Shown here piece by piece: positions 28,558 through 36,609 of a stretch of DNA of 64,000 bases. A program made the position numbers and the translations under genes. The stretch covers positions 1 through 64,000 of the forward strand of contig NZ_LN831034.1 of NCBI RefSeq assembly GCF_002055535.1, in the 5' to 3' direction. Position 1 is the first letter of the stretch, and every line of letters begins with the position of its first letter. Source of the DNA: Streptococcus pyogenes (GTDB lineage Bacteria > Bacillota > Bacilli > Lactobacillales > Streptococcaceae). The notes below the pieces were generated by a model. It had not been told where the DNA came from. It saw nothing but the letters and a program-made list of their open reading frames with translations, and made no database searches.

Positions 28558-28631
28558 GCACCCTTAGCTCAACTGGATAGAGTACCTGACTACGAATCAG
28601 GCGGTTAGAGGTTCGACTCCTCTAGGGTGCA
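28558..28631 (+). tRNA. tRNA-Arg(ACG), copy 2
   Basis: Same as copy 1, offset 6001. Confidence 0.95.
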
Positions 28632-28637
28632 TCAGTT

Positions 28638-28711
28638 CGGGAAGTAGCTCAGCTTGGTAGAGTACTTGGTTTGGGACCAAGGTGTCGCAGGTTCGAATCC
28701 TGTCTTCCCGA
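28638..28711 (+). tRNA. tRNA-Pro(TGG), copy 2
   Basis: Same as copy 1, offset 6001. After this gene the repeat ends and single-copy tRNAs follow. Confidence 0.95.
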
Positions 28712-28716
28712 TTAAT

Positions 28717-28790
28717 GGCGGTGTAGCTCAGCTGGCTAGAGCGTCCGGTTCATACCCGGGAGGTCGGGGGTTCGATCCCCTTCGCCGCTA
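28717..28790 (+). tRNA. tRNA-Met(CAT), elongator
   Basis: Acceptor GGCGGTG pairs with CGCCGCT (two G-T pairs); anticodon loop TTCATAC gives CAT. The G4-G5 acceptor bases and resemblance to Bacillus elongator tRNA-Met separate it from the Ile2 and initiator species nearby. First single-copy tRNA after the tandem units. Confidence 0.88.
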
Positions 28791-28810
28791 TTATTTTTAT
28801 GGATGACTTG

Positions 28811-28884
28811 GGACCTTTAGCTCAACTGGTTAGAGCACTCGGCTCATAACCGAGCGGTCGTAGGTTCGAGTCCTACAAGGTCCA
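28811..28884 (+). tRNA. tRNA-Ile2(CAT), TilS substrate
   Basis: Acceptor GGACCTT pairs with AAGGTCC; anticodon loop CTCATAA gives CAT. It has the C4-G69 and C5-G68 pairs reported as TilS identity elements and matches the position after elongator Met in the Bacillus trnB cluster. It is therefore most likely the lysidine-modified tRNA-Ile2 rather than a Met tRNA; automated calls may label it Met. Confidence 0.82.
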
Positions 28885-28906
28885 TATCATAGATAATCAT
28901 TATTTT

Positions 28907-28996
28907 GGAGGATTACCCAAGTCCGGCTGAAGGGAACGGTCTTGAAAACCGTCAGGCGTGTAAAAGCGTGCGTGGGTTCGAATCCCACATCCTCCT
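28907..28996 (+). tRNA. tRNA-Ser(TGA)
   Basis: Class II tRNA of about 90 nt. Acceptor GGAGGAT pairs with ATCCTCC; anticodon loop CTTGAAA gives TGA. The base after the acceptor is T, whereas serine tRNAs usually carry G there. Confidence 0.92.
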
Positions 28997-29005
28997 TTTA
29001 ACTAT

Positions 29006-29079
<74 letters not shown>

Positions 29080-29099
29080 TACATAAGTATGTAGTTGTT

Positions 29100-29172
29100 G
29101 GCTCGGTAGCTCAGTTGGTAGAGCAATGGATTGAAGCTCCATGTGTCGGCGGTTCGATTCCGTCTCGCGCCA
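29100..29172 (+). tRNA. tRNA-Phe(GAA)
   Basis: Anticodon loop ATTGAAGC gives GAA. Acceptor GGCTCGG against TCGCGCC leaves a T4-C69 mismatch and a G-T pair at position 7, an imperfect stem. Confidence 0.9.
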
Positions 29173-29184
29173 TGTTATCATATT

Positions 29185-29255
29185 GCGGGTGTAGTTTAGT
29201 GGTAAAACTACAGCCTTCCAAGCTGTTGTCGCGAGTTCGATTCTCGTCACCCGCT
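29185..29255 (+). tRNA. tRNA-Gly(TCC)
   Basis: Acceptor GCGGGTG pairs with CACCCGC, discriminator T; anticodon loop CTTCCAA gives TCC. Confidence 0.94.
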
Positions 29256-29289
29256 TTATAGTTTTCCCAAGCTATATCAATAAAAGCTT

Positions 29290-29363
<74 letters not shown>

Positions 29364-29372
29364 TATATATTT

Positions 29373-29460
29373 GGAGAATTACTCAAGAGGCTGAAGAGGA
29401 CGGTTTGCTAAATCGTTAGGTCGGGTAACTGGCGCAAGGGTTCGAATCCCTTATTCTCCG
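29373..29460 (+). tRNA. tRNA-Ser(GCT)
   Basis: Class II tRNA. Acceptor GGAGAAT pairs with ATTCTCC, discriminator G; anticodon loop TTGCTAA gives GCT. Last gene of the cluster. Confidence 0.95.
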
Positions 29461-29502
29461 TTTTGTAAACATATTAATGGATGAATTGTAAATAAAGGGG
29501 AA

Positions 29503-29526
29503 AGAAGACGGTTATCGTCTTTTTTT
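29503..29526 (+). terminator. Terminator of the rRNA-tRNA transcript
   Basis: AAGACG and CGTCTT form a stem with loop GTTAT, followed by a run of T residues. It is the first clear terminator downstream of P1/P2 at 16.6 kb. Confidence 0.85.
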
Positions 29527-29543
29527 GTAATCTTCAAAACCAA

Positions 29544-30190
29544 CTAAATAGAATATTTAAATTGTTCATTATTTCGATAACTAAAATGATAGGCTCTTTG
29601 ACTACTGTAGAGGAGTAAAACATTTAACTTCATGGCTTTGATAAGGTTGTTGACTGTTTCTAATTTGGCCTTAGAGTAGTTGAGTTTAAGTATATTGCTA
29701 ATCTTGTTCTTTTCTTTTAGAAAAATTTTAAAAATTGTCTGAAAAATGGGAAGAGCAAGAGTTGATAGAGTTAGGAATAATTATTGAAATTCAGAGATCT
29801 TGTGAGTAAGAGCTTTTCTTTTCTAGATGTTAGTTATGGGCGTACGAAAAATTGGGCAATAAAGCTATTATTGATGAGCTTCCATGAATCATGCTGTATG
29901 AGTTTTCAGTAAAGTTTGAGAGTTCTATACGCGATAGGTTTTATAGCAGAAGTATTTATGATTCGGATACGAAAGCGAGTTATAGCTTGTCTAAGACGTT
30001 GGGGGATATGAAAACAATCGAGGATAATTTTAGCCTGTAGAAAAAGCATAGTAATCTCATAGTAGTGGGCACTGAGTATGCCTATGGTAATAACTTTGAC
30101 ATGCCTTCTAACCTGTCTGGTATAATGAAAGAGATGATTATGAATGTTTTTTGCGTCCCCAGCATTTACATAATTTAAAACCGTGATGCT
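29544..30190 (-). pseudogene. Decayed ISL3-family transposase remnant
   Basis: On the minus strand, fragments of an ISL3-type transposase can be read with stops and frameshifts between them. From the 5' side they are DAKNIHNH and HYTRQVRRHVKVITIGI, then AKIILDCFHI near the expected catalytic region. Next come RQAITRFRIRIIN and KLIQHDSWKLI, then the family C-terminus YSKAKLETVNNLIKAMK, ending at a TAG (29544-29546). The family's normal AKIVLDRFHIVQ and KLEATNNLIKVIKR motifs are recognisable. The upstream third and inverted repeats are not. From 30190 to about 30850 I see only AT-rich sequence without a credible gene. Confidence 0.7.
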
Positions 30191-30852
30191 AAGGTTTTAG
30201 ATTCCTAATGAAATTATACTATAATCGGATTATTCTATATGAGTCTTTCTGAAATGATAGTTTGGTCGCTTTTCATTATAGATCGTCATATGGAACTTTT
30301 TATATATGTTTAAAAAGACTCTATAATCTTTGAGGTGGATTTACCTACTACAGAAAGTATAGAATTAAAAGTTGTGAAAGTTTGCGAGTCTTTATGAATT
30401 GTGATTGAGTGATGGAATACTAAGATTTATAGATGACCAGTTTTCGATAGTTAGCTTATAAAAAAACAAGGTCTGACTATACTTATATTAATAATGATAA
30501 GGTCAAAAAAGATGTCTAATATTCTAATTGGAAAATGGAAAGGCATAAACTGATAATAGAAAATGTCACTATTGTGGATAATATTTTAGGCGAAAAGAAG
30601 TTATTAACCTGTGGATAAGTAACTAAAAATTCATTCTAAGAAGGATAAGGTGTCTGAGTGAAGATAAACAATTTTGTATTACTTATAGCGTTATTAAGAT
30701 ATAATATTCAAACTTTTTGTGTAATTTTATACAATTTTATGTATTTAAATTGATTTTACTGTATTCTATTTTAAATGAAAGATATATCTTTTTGGCTGCT
30801 TTACTTTTATAAGATAATCCCTAAAATATTTTTATTGTTTATTACATATAAC

Positions 30853-30869
30853 TGTAACAATTGCGTAAT
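30853..30869 (+). promoter_or_regulatory. WalR (VicR)-type box upstream of pcsB
   Basis: TGTAAC-AATTG-CGTAAT matches the WalR consensus TGTWAH-N5-TGTWAH at all but one position. It lies 22 bp before a -10-like TAAAAT (30891-30896) and 65 bp before the pcsB start. WalRK control of pcsB is established in S. pneumoniae. Confidence 0.6.
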
Positions 30870-30933
30870 ATTAAATACTTTTTTTTTTGGTAAAATATAA
30901 GATGTCTTATCGAAAAGGAGTAGTTTTTTTATT

Positions 30934-32130
30934 ATGAAAAAAAGAATTTTATCAGCAGTTCTTGTAAGTGGTGTTACCCTCGGAGCAGCTACAACTGTAG
31001 GAGCGGAGGATTTAAGTACTAAGATTGCTAAGCAAGATTCTATTATCTCAAATCTGACTACAGAGCAAAAAGCTGCACAGAATCAAGTTTCAGCGTTACA
31101 GGCTCAAGTAAGTTCACTACAATCTGAACAAGATAAACTGACCGCAAGAAATACAGAACTTGAGGCGCTTTCAAAGCGATTTGAGCAAGAAATTAAGGCT
31201 CTAACAAGTCAAATTGTTGCTCGTAATGAAAAATTAAAAAATCAAGCTCGTAGTGCTTATAAAAACAATGAAACTTCTGGTTATATTAATGCACTTTTGA
31301 ATTCTAAATCAATTTCTGATGTTGTAAACCGTTTAGTAGCAATTAATAGAGCTGTCTCTGCTAACGCTAAATTGTTAGAACAACAAAAAGCTGATAAAGT
31401 TTCCCTTGAAGAAAAGCAAGCTGCTAACCAAACAGCTATTAATACCATTGCCGCTAATATGGCAATGGCTGAAGAAAACCAAAATACATTACGTACTCAA
31501 CAAGCTAATTTGGTAGCTGCAACTGCAAATTTAGCTCTCCAATTAGCATCTGCTACTGAAGATAAAGCTAATTTGGTAGCTCAAAAAGAAGCTGCAGAAA
31601 AAGCTGCTGCTGAAGCCTTAGCACAAGAACAGGCTGCTAAAGTTAAGGCACAAGAACAGGCTGCACAACAAGCAGCATCTGTTGAAGCAGCAAAATCTGC
31701 TATTACTCCAGCACCACAAGCTACTCCGGCAGCGCAAAGTAGTAATGCTATTGAACCAGCTGCACTCACGGCTCCGGCAGCTCCTTCTGCAGGACCACAA
31801 ACATCATATGATTCTTCTAATACTTATCCAGTTGGACAATGCACATGGGGAGCTAAATCTTTAGCTCCTTGGGCAGGAAATAATTGGGGAAATGGTGGTC
31901 AATGGGCTTATAGTGCTCAAGCAGCTGGTTATCGTACTGGTTCAACGCCGATGGTAGGTGCGATTGCCGTTTGGAACGATGGTGGTTATGGACATGTCGC
32001 CGTTGTAGTTGAGGTTCAAAGTGCCTCAAGTATTCGTGTGATGGAGTCTAACTACAGTGGTAGACAGTACATTGCTGACCACCGTGGCTGGTTTAATCCA
32101 ACAGGTGTTACATTTATTTATCCACACTAA
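30934..32130 (+). CDS. pcsB: PcsB/SibA-type secreted CHAP-domain peptidoglycan hydrolase
   Basis: A 398-residue secreted cell-separation hydrolase; in S. pyogenes it is also known as SibA or CdhA. A signal peptide ends near residue 24 (ATTVGA). Residues 27-205 form the long coiled coil that in PcsB contacts FtsEX. An Ala-rich linker spans about 205-290. The C-terminal CHAP domain has catalytic Cys303 in GQCTWG and His354 in GYGHVAVV. An AAGGAG site precedes the ATG. A WalR-type box upstream and a terminator downstream suggest single-gene control by the essential WalRK system. It is the first of two secreted CHAP proteins here. Confidence 0.95.
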   Translation: MKKRILSAVLVSGVTLGAATTVGAEDLSTKIAKQDSIISNLTTEQKAAQNQVSALQAQVSSLQSEQDKLTARNTELEALSKRFEQEIKALTSQIVARNEKLKNQARSAYKNNETSGYINALLNSKSISDVVNRLVAINRAVSANAKLLEQQKADKVSLEEKQAANQTAINTIAANMAMAEENQNTLRTQQANLVAATANLALQLASATEDKANLVAQKEAAEKAAAEALAQEQAAKVKAQEQAAQQAASVEAAKSAITPAPQATPAAQSSNAIEPAALTAPAAPSAGPQTSYDSSNTYPVGQCTWGAKSLAPWAGNNWGNGGQWAYSAQAAGYRTGSTPMVGAIAVWNDGGYGHVAVVVEVQSASSIRVMESNYSGRQYIADHRGWFNPTGVTFIYPH

Positions 32131-32140
32131 CATATTATTT

Positions 32141-32168
32141 AGGTTAGAACAGTTGTTCTAACCTTTTT
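32141..32168 (+). terminator. Terminator after pcsB
   Basis: AGGTTAGAAC and GTTCTAACCT form a perfect 10-bp stem with loop AGTT and a T-run. Confidence 0.9.
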
Positions 32169-32324
32169 GATTACTCCTATTGTGGAATAGTTCTGAGAGT
32201 ATTGACGATATAGTTAATTTATAAGAGAGTTGTTTGGCCAATCGCTTATGTATAATATAAGAGAAGTATATAAAGTCGATAAAAGGTATATTTAATACAT
32301 TCTTTAACGGTTTTTCAATTTCAT

Positions 32325-32353
32325 TTGATAATTCACTTGAAAAGCGTTAAAAT
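32325..32353 (+). promoter_or_regulatory. Candidate prs promoter
   Basis: TTGATA (32325-32330) and TAAAAT (32348-32353) are separated by 17 bp, 30 bp before the prs ATG. Confidence 0.5.
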
Positions 32354-32382
32354 GGTATAGGATTAAAACTTTGGAGGAAAAA

Positions 32383-33345
32383 ATGTCTTATTCTGATTTA
32401 AAATTGTTTGCTTTATCGTCAAACAAGGAATTAGCAGAAAAAGTTGCGTCTGCAATGGGTATTCAACTTGGAAAGTCTACGGTTCGCCAGTTTTCAGATG
32501 GTGAAATCCAAGTAAATATTGAAGAATCAATTCGTGGTCATCATGTCTTTATTTTGCAATCAACTAGCTCACCTGTCAATGATAATTTAATGGAAATTTT
32601 GATTATGGTCGATGCTTTAAAGCGTGCTAGTGCTGAAAAAATTTCAGTTGTGATGCCTTACTACGGCTATGCACGCCAAGACCGTAAAGCGCGTTCTCGT
32701 GAACCTATTACTTCAAAATTAGTTGCTAATATGTTAGAAGTTGCTGGTGTAGATCGCTTATTAACGGTTGATTTACATGCTGCTCAAATTCAAGGGTTCT
32801 TTGATATTCCAGTTGATCACTTGATGGGTGCACCTTTAATTGCAGACTATTTTGATCGTCATGGTTTAGTGGGTGAAGATGTTGTCGTTGTTAGTCCTGA
32901 CCATGGTGGTGTGACTCGTGCGCGTAAATTAGCACAATTCCTCCAAACACCAATTGCAATTATCGATAAGCGTCGTAGTGTGGATAAGATGAACACCAGT
33001 GAAGTGATGAATATTATCGGAAATGTTTCGGGGAAGAAATGTATCTTGATTGACGATATGATTGATACCGCAGGGACTATTTGCCATGCAGCAGATGCGC
33101 TTGCTGAAGCGGGGGCAACAGCTGTGTATGCGTCATGTACGCATCCCGTTCTTTCTGGACCAGCACTTGATAATATTCAACGTTCGGCTATCGAAAAACT
33201 AATTGTTCTTGATACTATTTATCTGCCAAAAGAACGCCTTATTGATAAAATTGAACAAATTTCAATTGCTGATTTGGTTGCAGAAGCGATTATTCGTATT
33301 CATGAAAAACGTCCGTTGTCACCTTTATTTGAGATGGGCAATTAA
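32383..33345 (+). CDS. prs: Ribose-phosphate pyrophosphokinase
   Basis: Prs makes PRPP from ribose 5-phosphate and ATP, feeding purine, pyrimidine, histidine, tryptophan and NAD synthesis. The 320-residue protein has the ATP-site segment [17 protein letters not shown], the divalent-metal His in [14 protein letters not shown], and the PRPP loop [13 protein letters not shown]. The ATG at 32383 follows GGAGG; an in-frame TTG at 32371 overlaps that site and was rejected. It lies upstream of the de novo purine genes, which use PRPP at the PurF step. A terminator follows. Confidence 0.96.
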   Translation: MSYSDLKLFALSSNKELAEKVASAMGIQLGKSTVRQFSDGEIQVNIEESIRGHHVFILQSTSSPVNDNLMEILIMVDALKRASAEKISVVMPYYGYARQDRKARSREPITSKLVANMLEVAGVDRLLTVDLHAAQIQGFFDIPVDHLMGAPLIADYFDRHGLVGEDVVVVSPDHGGVTRARKLAQFLQTPIAIIDKRRSVDKMNTSEVMNIIGNVSGKKCILIDDMIDTAGTICHAADALAEAGATAVYASCTHPVLSGPALDNIQRSAIEKLIVLDTIYLPKERLIDKIEQISIADLVAEAIIRIHEKRPLSPLFEMGN

Positions 33346-33353
33346 ACTTAACG

Positions 33354-33383
33354 AAGCCTGAGATAATAGATCTCGGGCTTTTT
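33354..33383 (+). terminator. Terminator after prs
   Basis: AAGCCTGAGA pairs with TCTCGGGCTT across a 7-nt loop, followed by TTT. Confidence 0.85.
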
Positions 33384-33530
33384 GACTTGAATAAAATGTA
33401 AGGGTAATGTGGTATTAATTATTGTGGGATGAACTATGCAATTCTAAAGGATTTTGGGTATAATAAGAAAGATAACAACAGTTTATTGTAAACTAAGATA
33501 AAAGGTAAGAGAAAAATACGACGAGGTAAT

Positions 33531-34286
33531 ATGCAACTAACAGAATCACTAGGCATCGTTCTTTTTAATAGGAATTATCGAGAAGATGATAAATTAGTCA
33601 AAATATTTACTGAAGTAGCAGGTAAGCAGATGTTTTTCGTGAAACATATTAGTCGTTCCAAAATGTCCTCAATCATTCAACCACTAACGATTGCTGATTT
33701 TATTTTCAAGTTAAATGATACAGGCTTGTCTTATGTTGTTGACTATAGTAACGTTAACACTTATCGGTATATTAATAATGATATTTTTCGATTAGCCTAT
33801 GCTAGTTATGTCTTAGCATTAGCTGATGCTGCGATTGCAGATAATGAATCAGATTCGCATTTGTTTACGTTTTTGAAAAAAACACTTGATTTGATGGAAG
33901 AGGGCCTAGATTATGAAATTTTGACAAATATTTTTGAAATTCAGATATTAGATCGTTTTGGTATTAGTCTAAACTTTCATGAGTGTGCCATTTGTCATCG
34001 CACTGATTTACCGCTTGATTTTTCCCATCGTTTTTCAGCTGTACTTTGTTCTGAACATTATTACAAAGACAACCGACGTAATCATTTAGATCCAAATGTT
34101 ATCTACTTGTTGAGTCGATTTCAAAAAATCACATTTGATGATTTGAGAACTATTTCATTGAATAAAGACATCAAAAAGAAGCTTCGTCAGTTCATTGATG
34201 AGTTGTATCACGACTATGTAGGAATCAAATTAAAAAGTAAAACATTCATTGATAATTTAGTTAAGTGGGGAGATATTATGAAATGA
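33531..34286 (+). CDS. recO: DNA repair protein RecO
   Basis: RecO anneals single strands and, with RecR, loads RecA onto SSB-coated DNA. The 251-residue protein shows the N-terminal OB fold ([23 protein letters not shown]) and a C-terminal helical domain with the cysteine/histidine segment HECAICH...LCSEHY typical of RecO zinc sites. A TATAAT at 33459-33464 lies 67 bp before the ATG and CGACGAGGTAAT provides the ribosome site. plsX follows after 102 bp, the common streptococcal order recO-plsX-acpP. Confidence 0.94.
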
Positions 34287-34388
34287 TAGGGTCTCTTTCG
34301 TTTATGGGAATTGGTTTCAGAATATGCTATAATAAAAATATTATTAATAGATTGTGTAAGAACACAAGATATAATTAAAGGAGTGGAA

Positions 34389-35396
34389 ATGAAGAGAATT
34401 GCAATAGATGCTATGGGTGGAGATAACGCTCCTAAAGCTATTGTTGAGGGTGTTAATCAAGCAATAGAAGCATTTTCAGATATCGAAATTCAACTTTACG
34501 GTGATCAGACAAAGATTAACTCCTATCTTATTCAATCAGATCGTGTTGCTATTATTCATACAGATGAAAAAATTATGTCAGATGATGAACCTGCAAAAGC
34601 TGTTCGCCGTAAAAAGAAGGCTTCAATGGTTTTAGCAGCTAAGGCAGTGAAAGAAGGAAAAGCAGATGCCATTATTTCAGCAGGGAATACAGGTGCTCTT
34701 TTAGCTGTAGGTTTGTTTGTTGTGGGGCGTATCAAGGGAGTTGATCGTCCAGGATTATTATCAACTATTCCCACAGTAACCGGATTAGGATTTGATATGT
34801 TGGATCTTGGAGCTAATGCTGAAAATACGGCAAAACATTTACATCAATATGCTATTTTAGGCTCTTTCTATGCTAAGAATGTACGTGGGATTGCTAATCC
34901 ACGTGTTGGTCTATTAAACAATGGTACAGAAGAAACAAAAGGAGATCCCCTTCGTAAGGCCACTTATGAACTTTTAACAGCAGATAATACAATATCTTTT
35001 GTTGGTAATGTCGAGGCGCGAGAACTTATGTCAGGTGTTGCAGATGTTATTGTATCAGATGGTTTCACGGGAAACGCAGTGTTGAAATCAATAGAAGGAA
35101 CAGCTATTAGCATTATGGGGCAACTGAAACAGATAATTAATAGCGGCGGTATTAAGACTAAAATTGGAGCTAGTCTACTTAAAAGTAGTCTTTACGAGAT
35201 GAAGAAGACTCTTGACTACTCTAGTGCTGGAGGTGCAGTTTTATTTGGTTTAAAGGCACCTGTTGTAAAGTCTCATGGTTCTAGTGATGTAAAAGCTATT
35301 TTTTCAACGATAAAACAAGTACGTACGATGCTAGACACTAACGTGGTCGGACAATTAGTAGAAGAATTTGCTAAGGAGACTCAAGTAAATGACTAG
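34389..35396 (+). CDS. plsX: Phosphate acyltransferase PlsX
   Basis: PlsX converts acyl-ACP to acyl-phosphate, the first step of phospholipid synthesis in Gram-positive bacteria, with PlsY next. The 335-residue protein begins [15 protein letters not shown], the family signature, and contains [12 protein letters not shown] and [14 protein letters not shown] of the catalytic region. The chosen ATG has AAAGGAGTGG upstream; an in-frame ATG at 34311 would add 26 unrelated residues. The stop overlaps the acpP start by 8 bp, so the acyl carrier protein is translationally coupled. Confidence 0.95.
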   Translation: MKRIAIDAMGGDNAPKAIVEGVNQAIEAFSDIEIQLYGDQTKINSYLIQSDRVAIIHTDEKIMSDDEPAKAVRRKKKASMVLAAKAVKEGKADAIISAGNTGALLAVGLFVVGRIKGVDRPGLLSTIPTVTGLGFDMLDLGANAENTAKHLHQYAILGSFYAKNVRGIANPRVGLLNNGTEETKGDPLRKATYELLTADNTISFVGNVEARELMSGVADVIVSDGFTGNAVLKSIEGTAISIMGQLKQIINSGGIKTKIGASLLKSSLYEMKKTLDYSSAGGAVLFGLKAPVVKSHGSSDVKAIFSTIKQVRTMLDTNVVGQLVEEFAKETQVND

Positions 35397-35631
35397 ACAG
35401 GAGATTTTTGAAAGGCTGATTAACTTAATTCAGAAGCAAAGAAGCTATTTGAGTGTAGCTATTACAGAACAAACACATTTAAAAAATGATTTAGCGGTTG
35501 ACTCTATTGAACTAGTTGAATTTATTATTAATGTTGAAGATGAATTTCATATTGCTATTCCTGATGAAGATGTTGAGGATATGGTATTTATGAGAGACAT
35601 TTTAGATTATTTAGTTCAGCGTTTGACTTAG
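35389..35631 (+). CDS. acpP: Acyl carrier protein
   Basis: An 80-residue acidic four-helix carrier. Ser39 in [12 protein letters not shown] is the phosphopantetheine attachment site; the family norm is DSL, with I here. Its overlap with plsX suggests it supplies acyl groups to PlsX; streptococci often keep a separate ACP in the fab cluster. Terminator immediately downstream. Confidence 0.92.
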   Translation: MTRQEIFERLINLIQKQRSYLSVAITEQTHLKNDLAVDSIELVEFIINVEDEFHIAIPDEDVEDMVFMRDILDYLVQRLT

Positions 35632-35636
35632 TTAGA

Positions 35637-35668
35637 ATAATAAAAAGAGCGTAAGCTCTTTTTATTAT
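35637..35668 (+). terminator. Terminator after acpP
   Basis: AATAAAAAGAGC pairs perfectly with GCTCTTTTTATT around loop GTAA; may act in both directions. Confidence 0.88.
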
Positions 35669-35673
35669 TCTTT

Positions 35674-35686
35674 AAAAACGAACCTT
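35674..35686 (+). promoter_or_regulatory. PurBox-like site upstream of purC
   Basis: AAAAACGAACCTT matches the lactococcal/streptococcal PurR activator consensus AWWWCCGAACWWT at 11 of 13 positions. It lies 108 bp before the purC start and just after the acpP terminator. Confidence 0.55.
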
Positions 35687-35781
35687 TTTTTAAAAAAACT
35701 TATAAACGTAAATAATATCTTGAATATTTTTATAGAGTATGTTACTCTTAAATGAAAACAGAAAGAAAGGCGAATAATCAA

Positions 35782-36486
35782 GTGACTAACCAGCTTATTT
35801 ATAAAGGAAAAGCGAAAGATATTTATAGTACAAAAGATGAAAATGTGATTAGAACGGTCTATAAAGACCAAGCTACTATGTTGAATGGAGCTCGTAAGGA
35901 GACTATTGATGGCAAGGGAGCACTAAATAATCAGATTTCATCTCTTATTTTTGAGAAATTAAATAAGGCTGGTGTGGTGACACATTATATTGAGCAAATT
36001 TCAAAAAACGAACAATTGAATAAAAAAGTTGATATTATTCCACTTGAGGTGGTGTTACGGAATGTGACAGCAGGCTCATTTTCAAAACGTTTTGGAGTGG
36101 AAGAAGGACATGTTCTTGAAACGCCAATTGTGGAATTTTACTACAAAAATGATGATCTGGATGATCCTTTTATCAATGATGAGCATGTGAAGTTTTTGGG
36201 TATTGTTAATGATGAGGAGATTGCTTATCTGAAAGGAGAGACTCGCCGTATTAATGAACTCTTGAAAGGTTGGTTTGCTCAGATTGGGCTTAACTTGATT
36301 GACTTCAAGTTGGAGTTCGGATTTGATCAAGAAGGTACAATTATCTTAGCAGATGAATTTTCGCCTGATAACTGTCGCCTATGGGATAAGAATGGTAACC
36401 ATATGGACAAGGATGTTTTTAGAAGAGACCTTGGCAACCTGACGGATGTCTATCAAGTTGTACTTGAGAAGTTGATAGCATTGTAA
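35782..36486 (+). CDS. purC: Phosphoribosylaminoimidazole-succinocarboxamide synthase
   Basis: PurC condenses CAIR with aspartate to form SAICAR, step 8 of IMP synthesis in this pathway. The 234-residue protein starts with GTG at 35782 ([16 protein letters not shown]), preceded by AAAGAAAGG; the upstream in-frame ATG at 35752 has no ribosome site. Family motifs visible are [24 protein letters not shown] and [12 protein letters not shown]. Codon use is AT-rich, like the genome core and unlike purL next to it. A PurBox lies upstream. It heads the purC-L-F-M-N-H cluster. Confidence 0.95.
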   Translation: MTNQLIYKGKAKDIYSTKDENVIRTVYKDQATMLNGARKETIDGKGALNNQISSLIFEKLNKAGVVTHYIEQISKNEQLNKKVDIIPLEVVLRNVTAGSFSKRFGVEEGHVLETPIVEFYYKNDDLDDPFINDEHVKFLGIVNDEEIAYLKGETRRINELLKGWFAQIGLNLIDFKLEFGFDQEGTIILADEFSPDNCRLWDKNGNHMDKDVFRRDLGNLTDVYQVVLEKLIAL

Positions 36487-36490
36487 CTAG

Positions 36491-36609
36491 AAGAGGAAGG
36501 AATTGAATCCGTTCGGGAAACTCCGAAAAAAAGATGGAACTTACTGAAATCTCAATTTCAGATGTCCTCCTATTTTCCAGTCGCTCCCTTGTCGGACTTG
36601 GTATCTTAT
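36491..36609 (+). other. Structured pur intergenic element 1 (before purL)
   Basis: The spacer follows the same plan as those before purN, purH and purE. It has GGAAGGAATTGAA near the 5' end, an arm GAAAAAAAGAT that can pair with CCTATTTTCC, an inner hairpin CTGAAAT-CTCA-ATTTCAG, then GTCGGACTTGGTATCTTAT directly before the ATG. The inner hairpin differs in sequence from the other members but occupies the same place. No Shine-Dalgarno lies within 15 nt of the purL start. A 14-codon TTG frame (36503-36547) could be a leader peptide; this is speculative. Confidence 0.6.
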
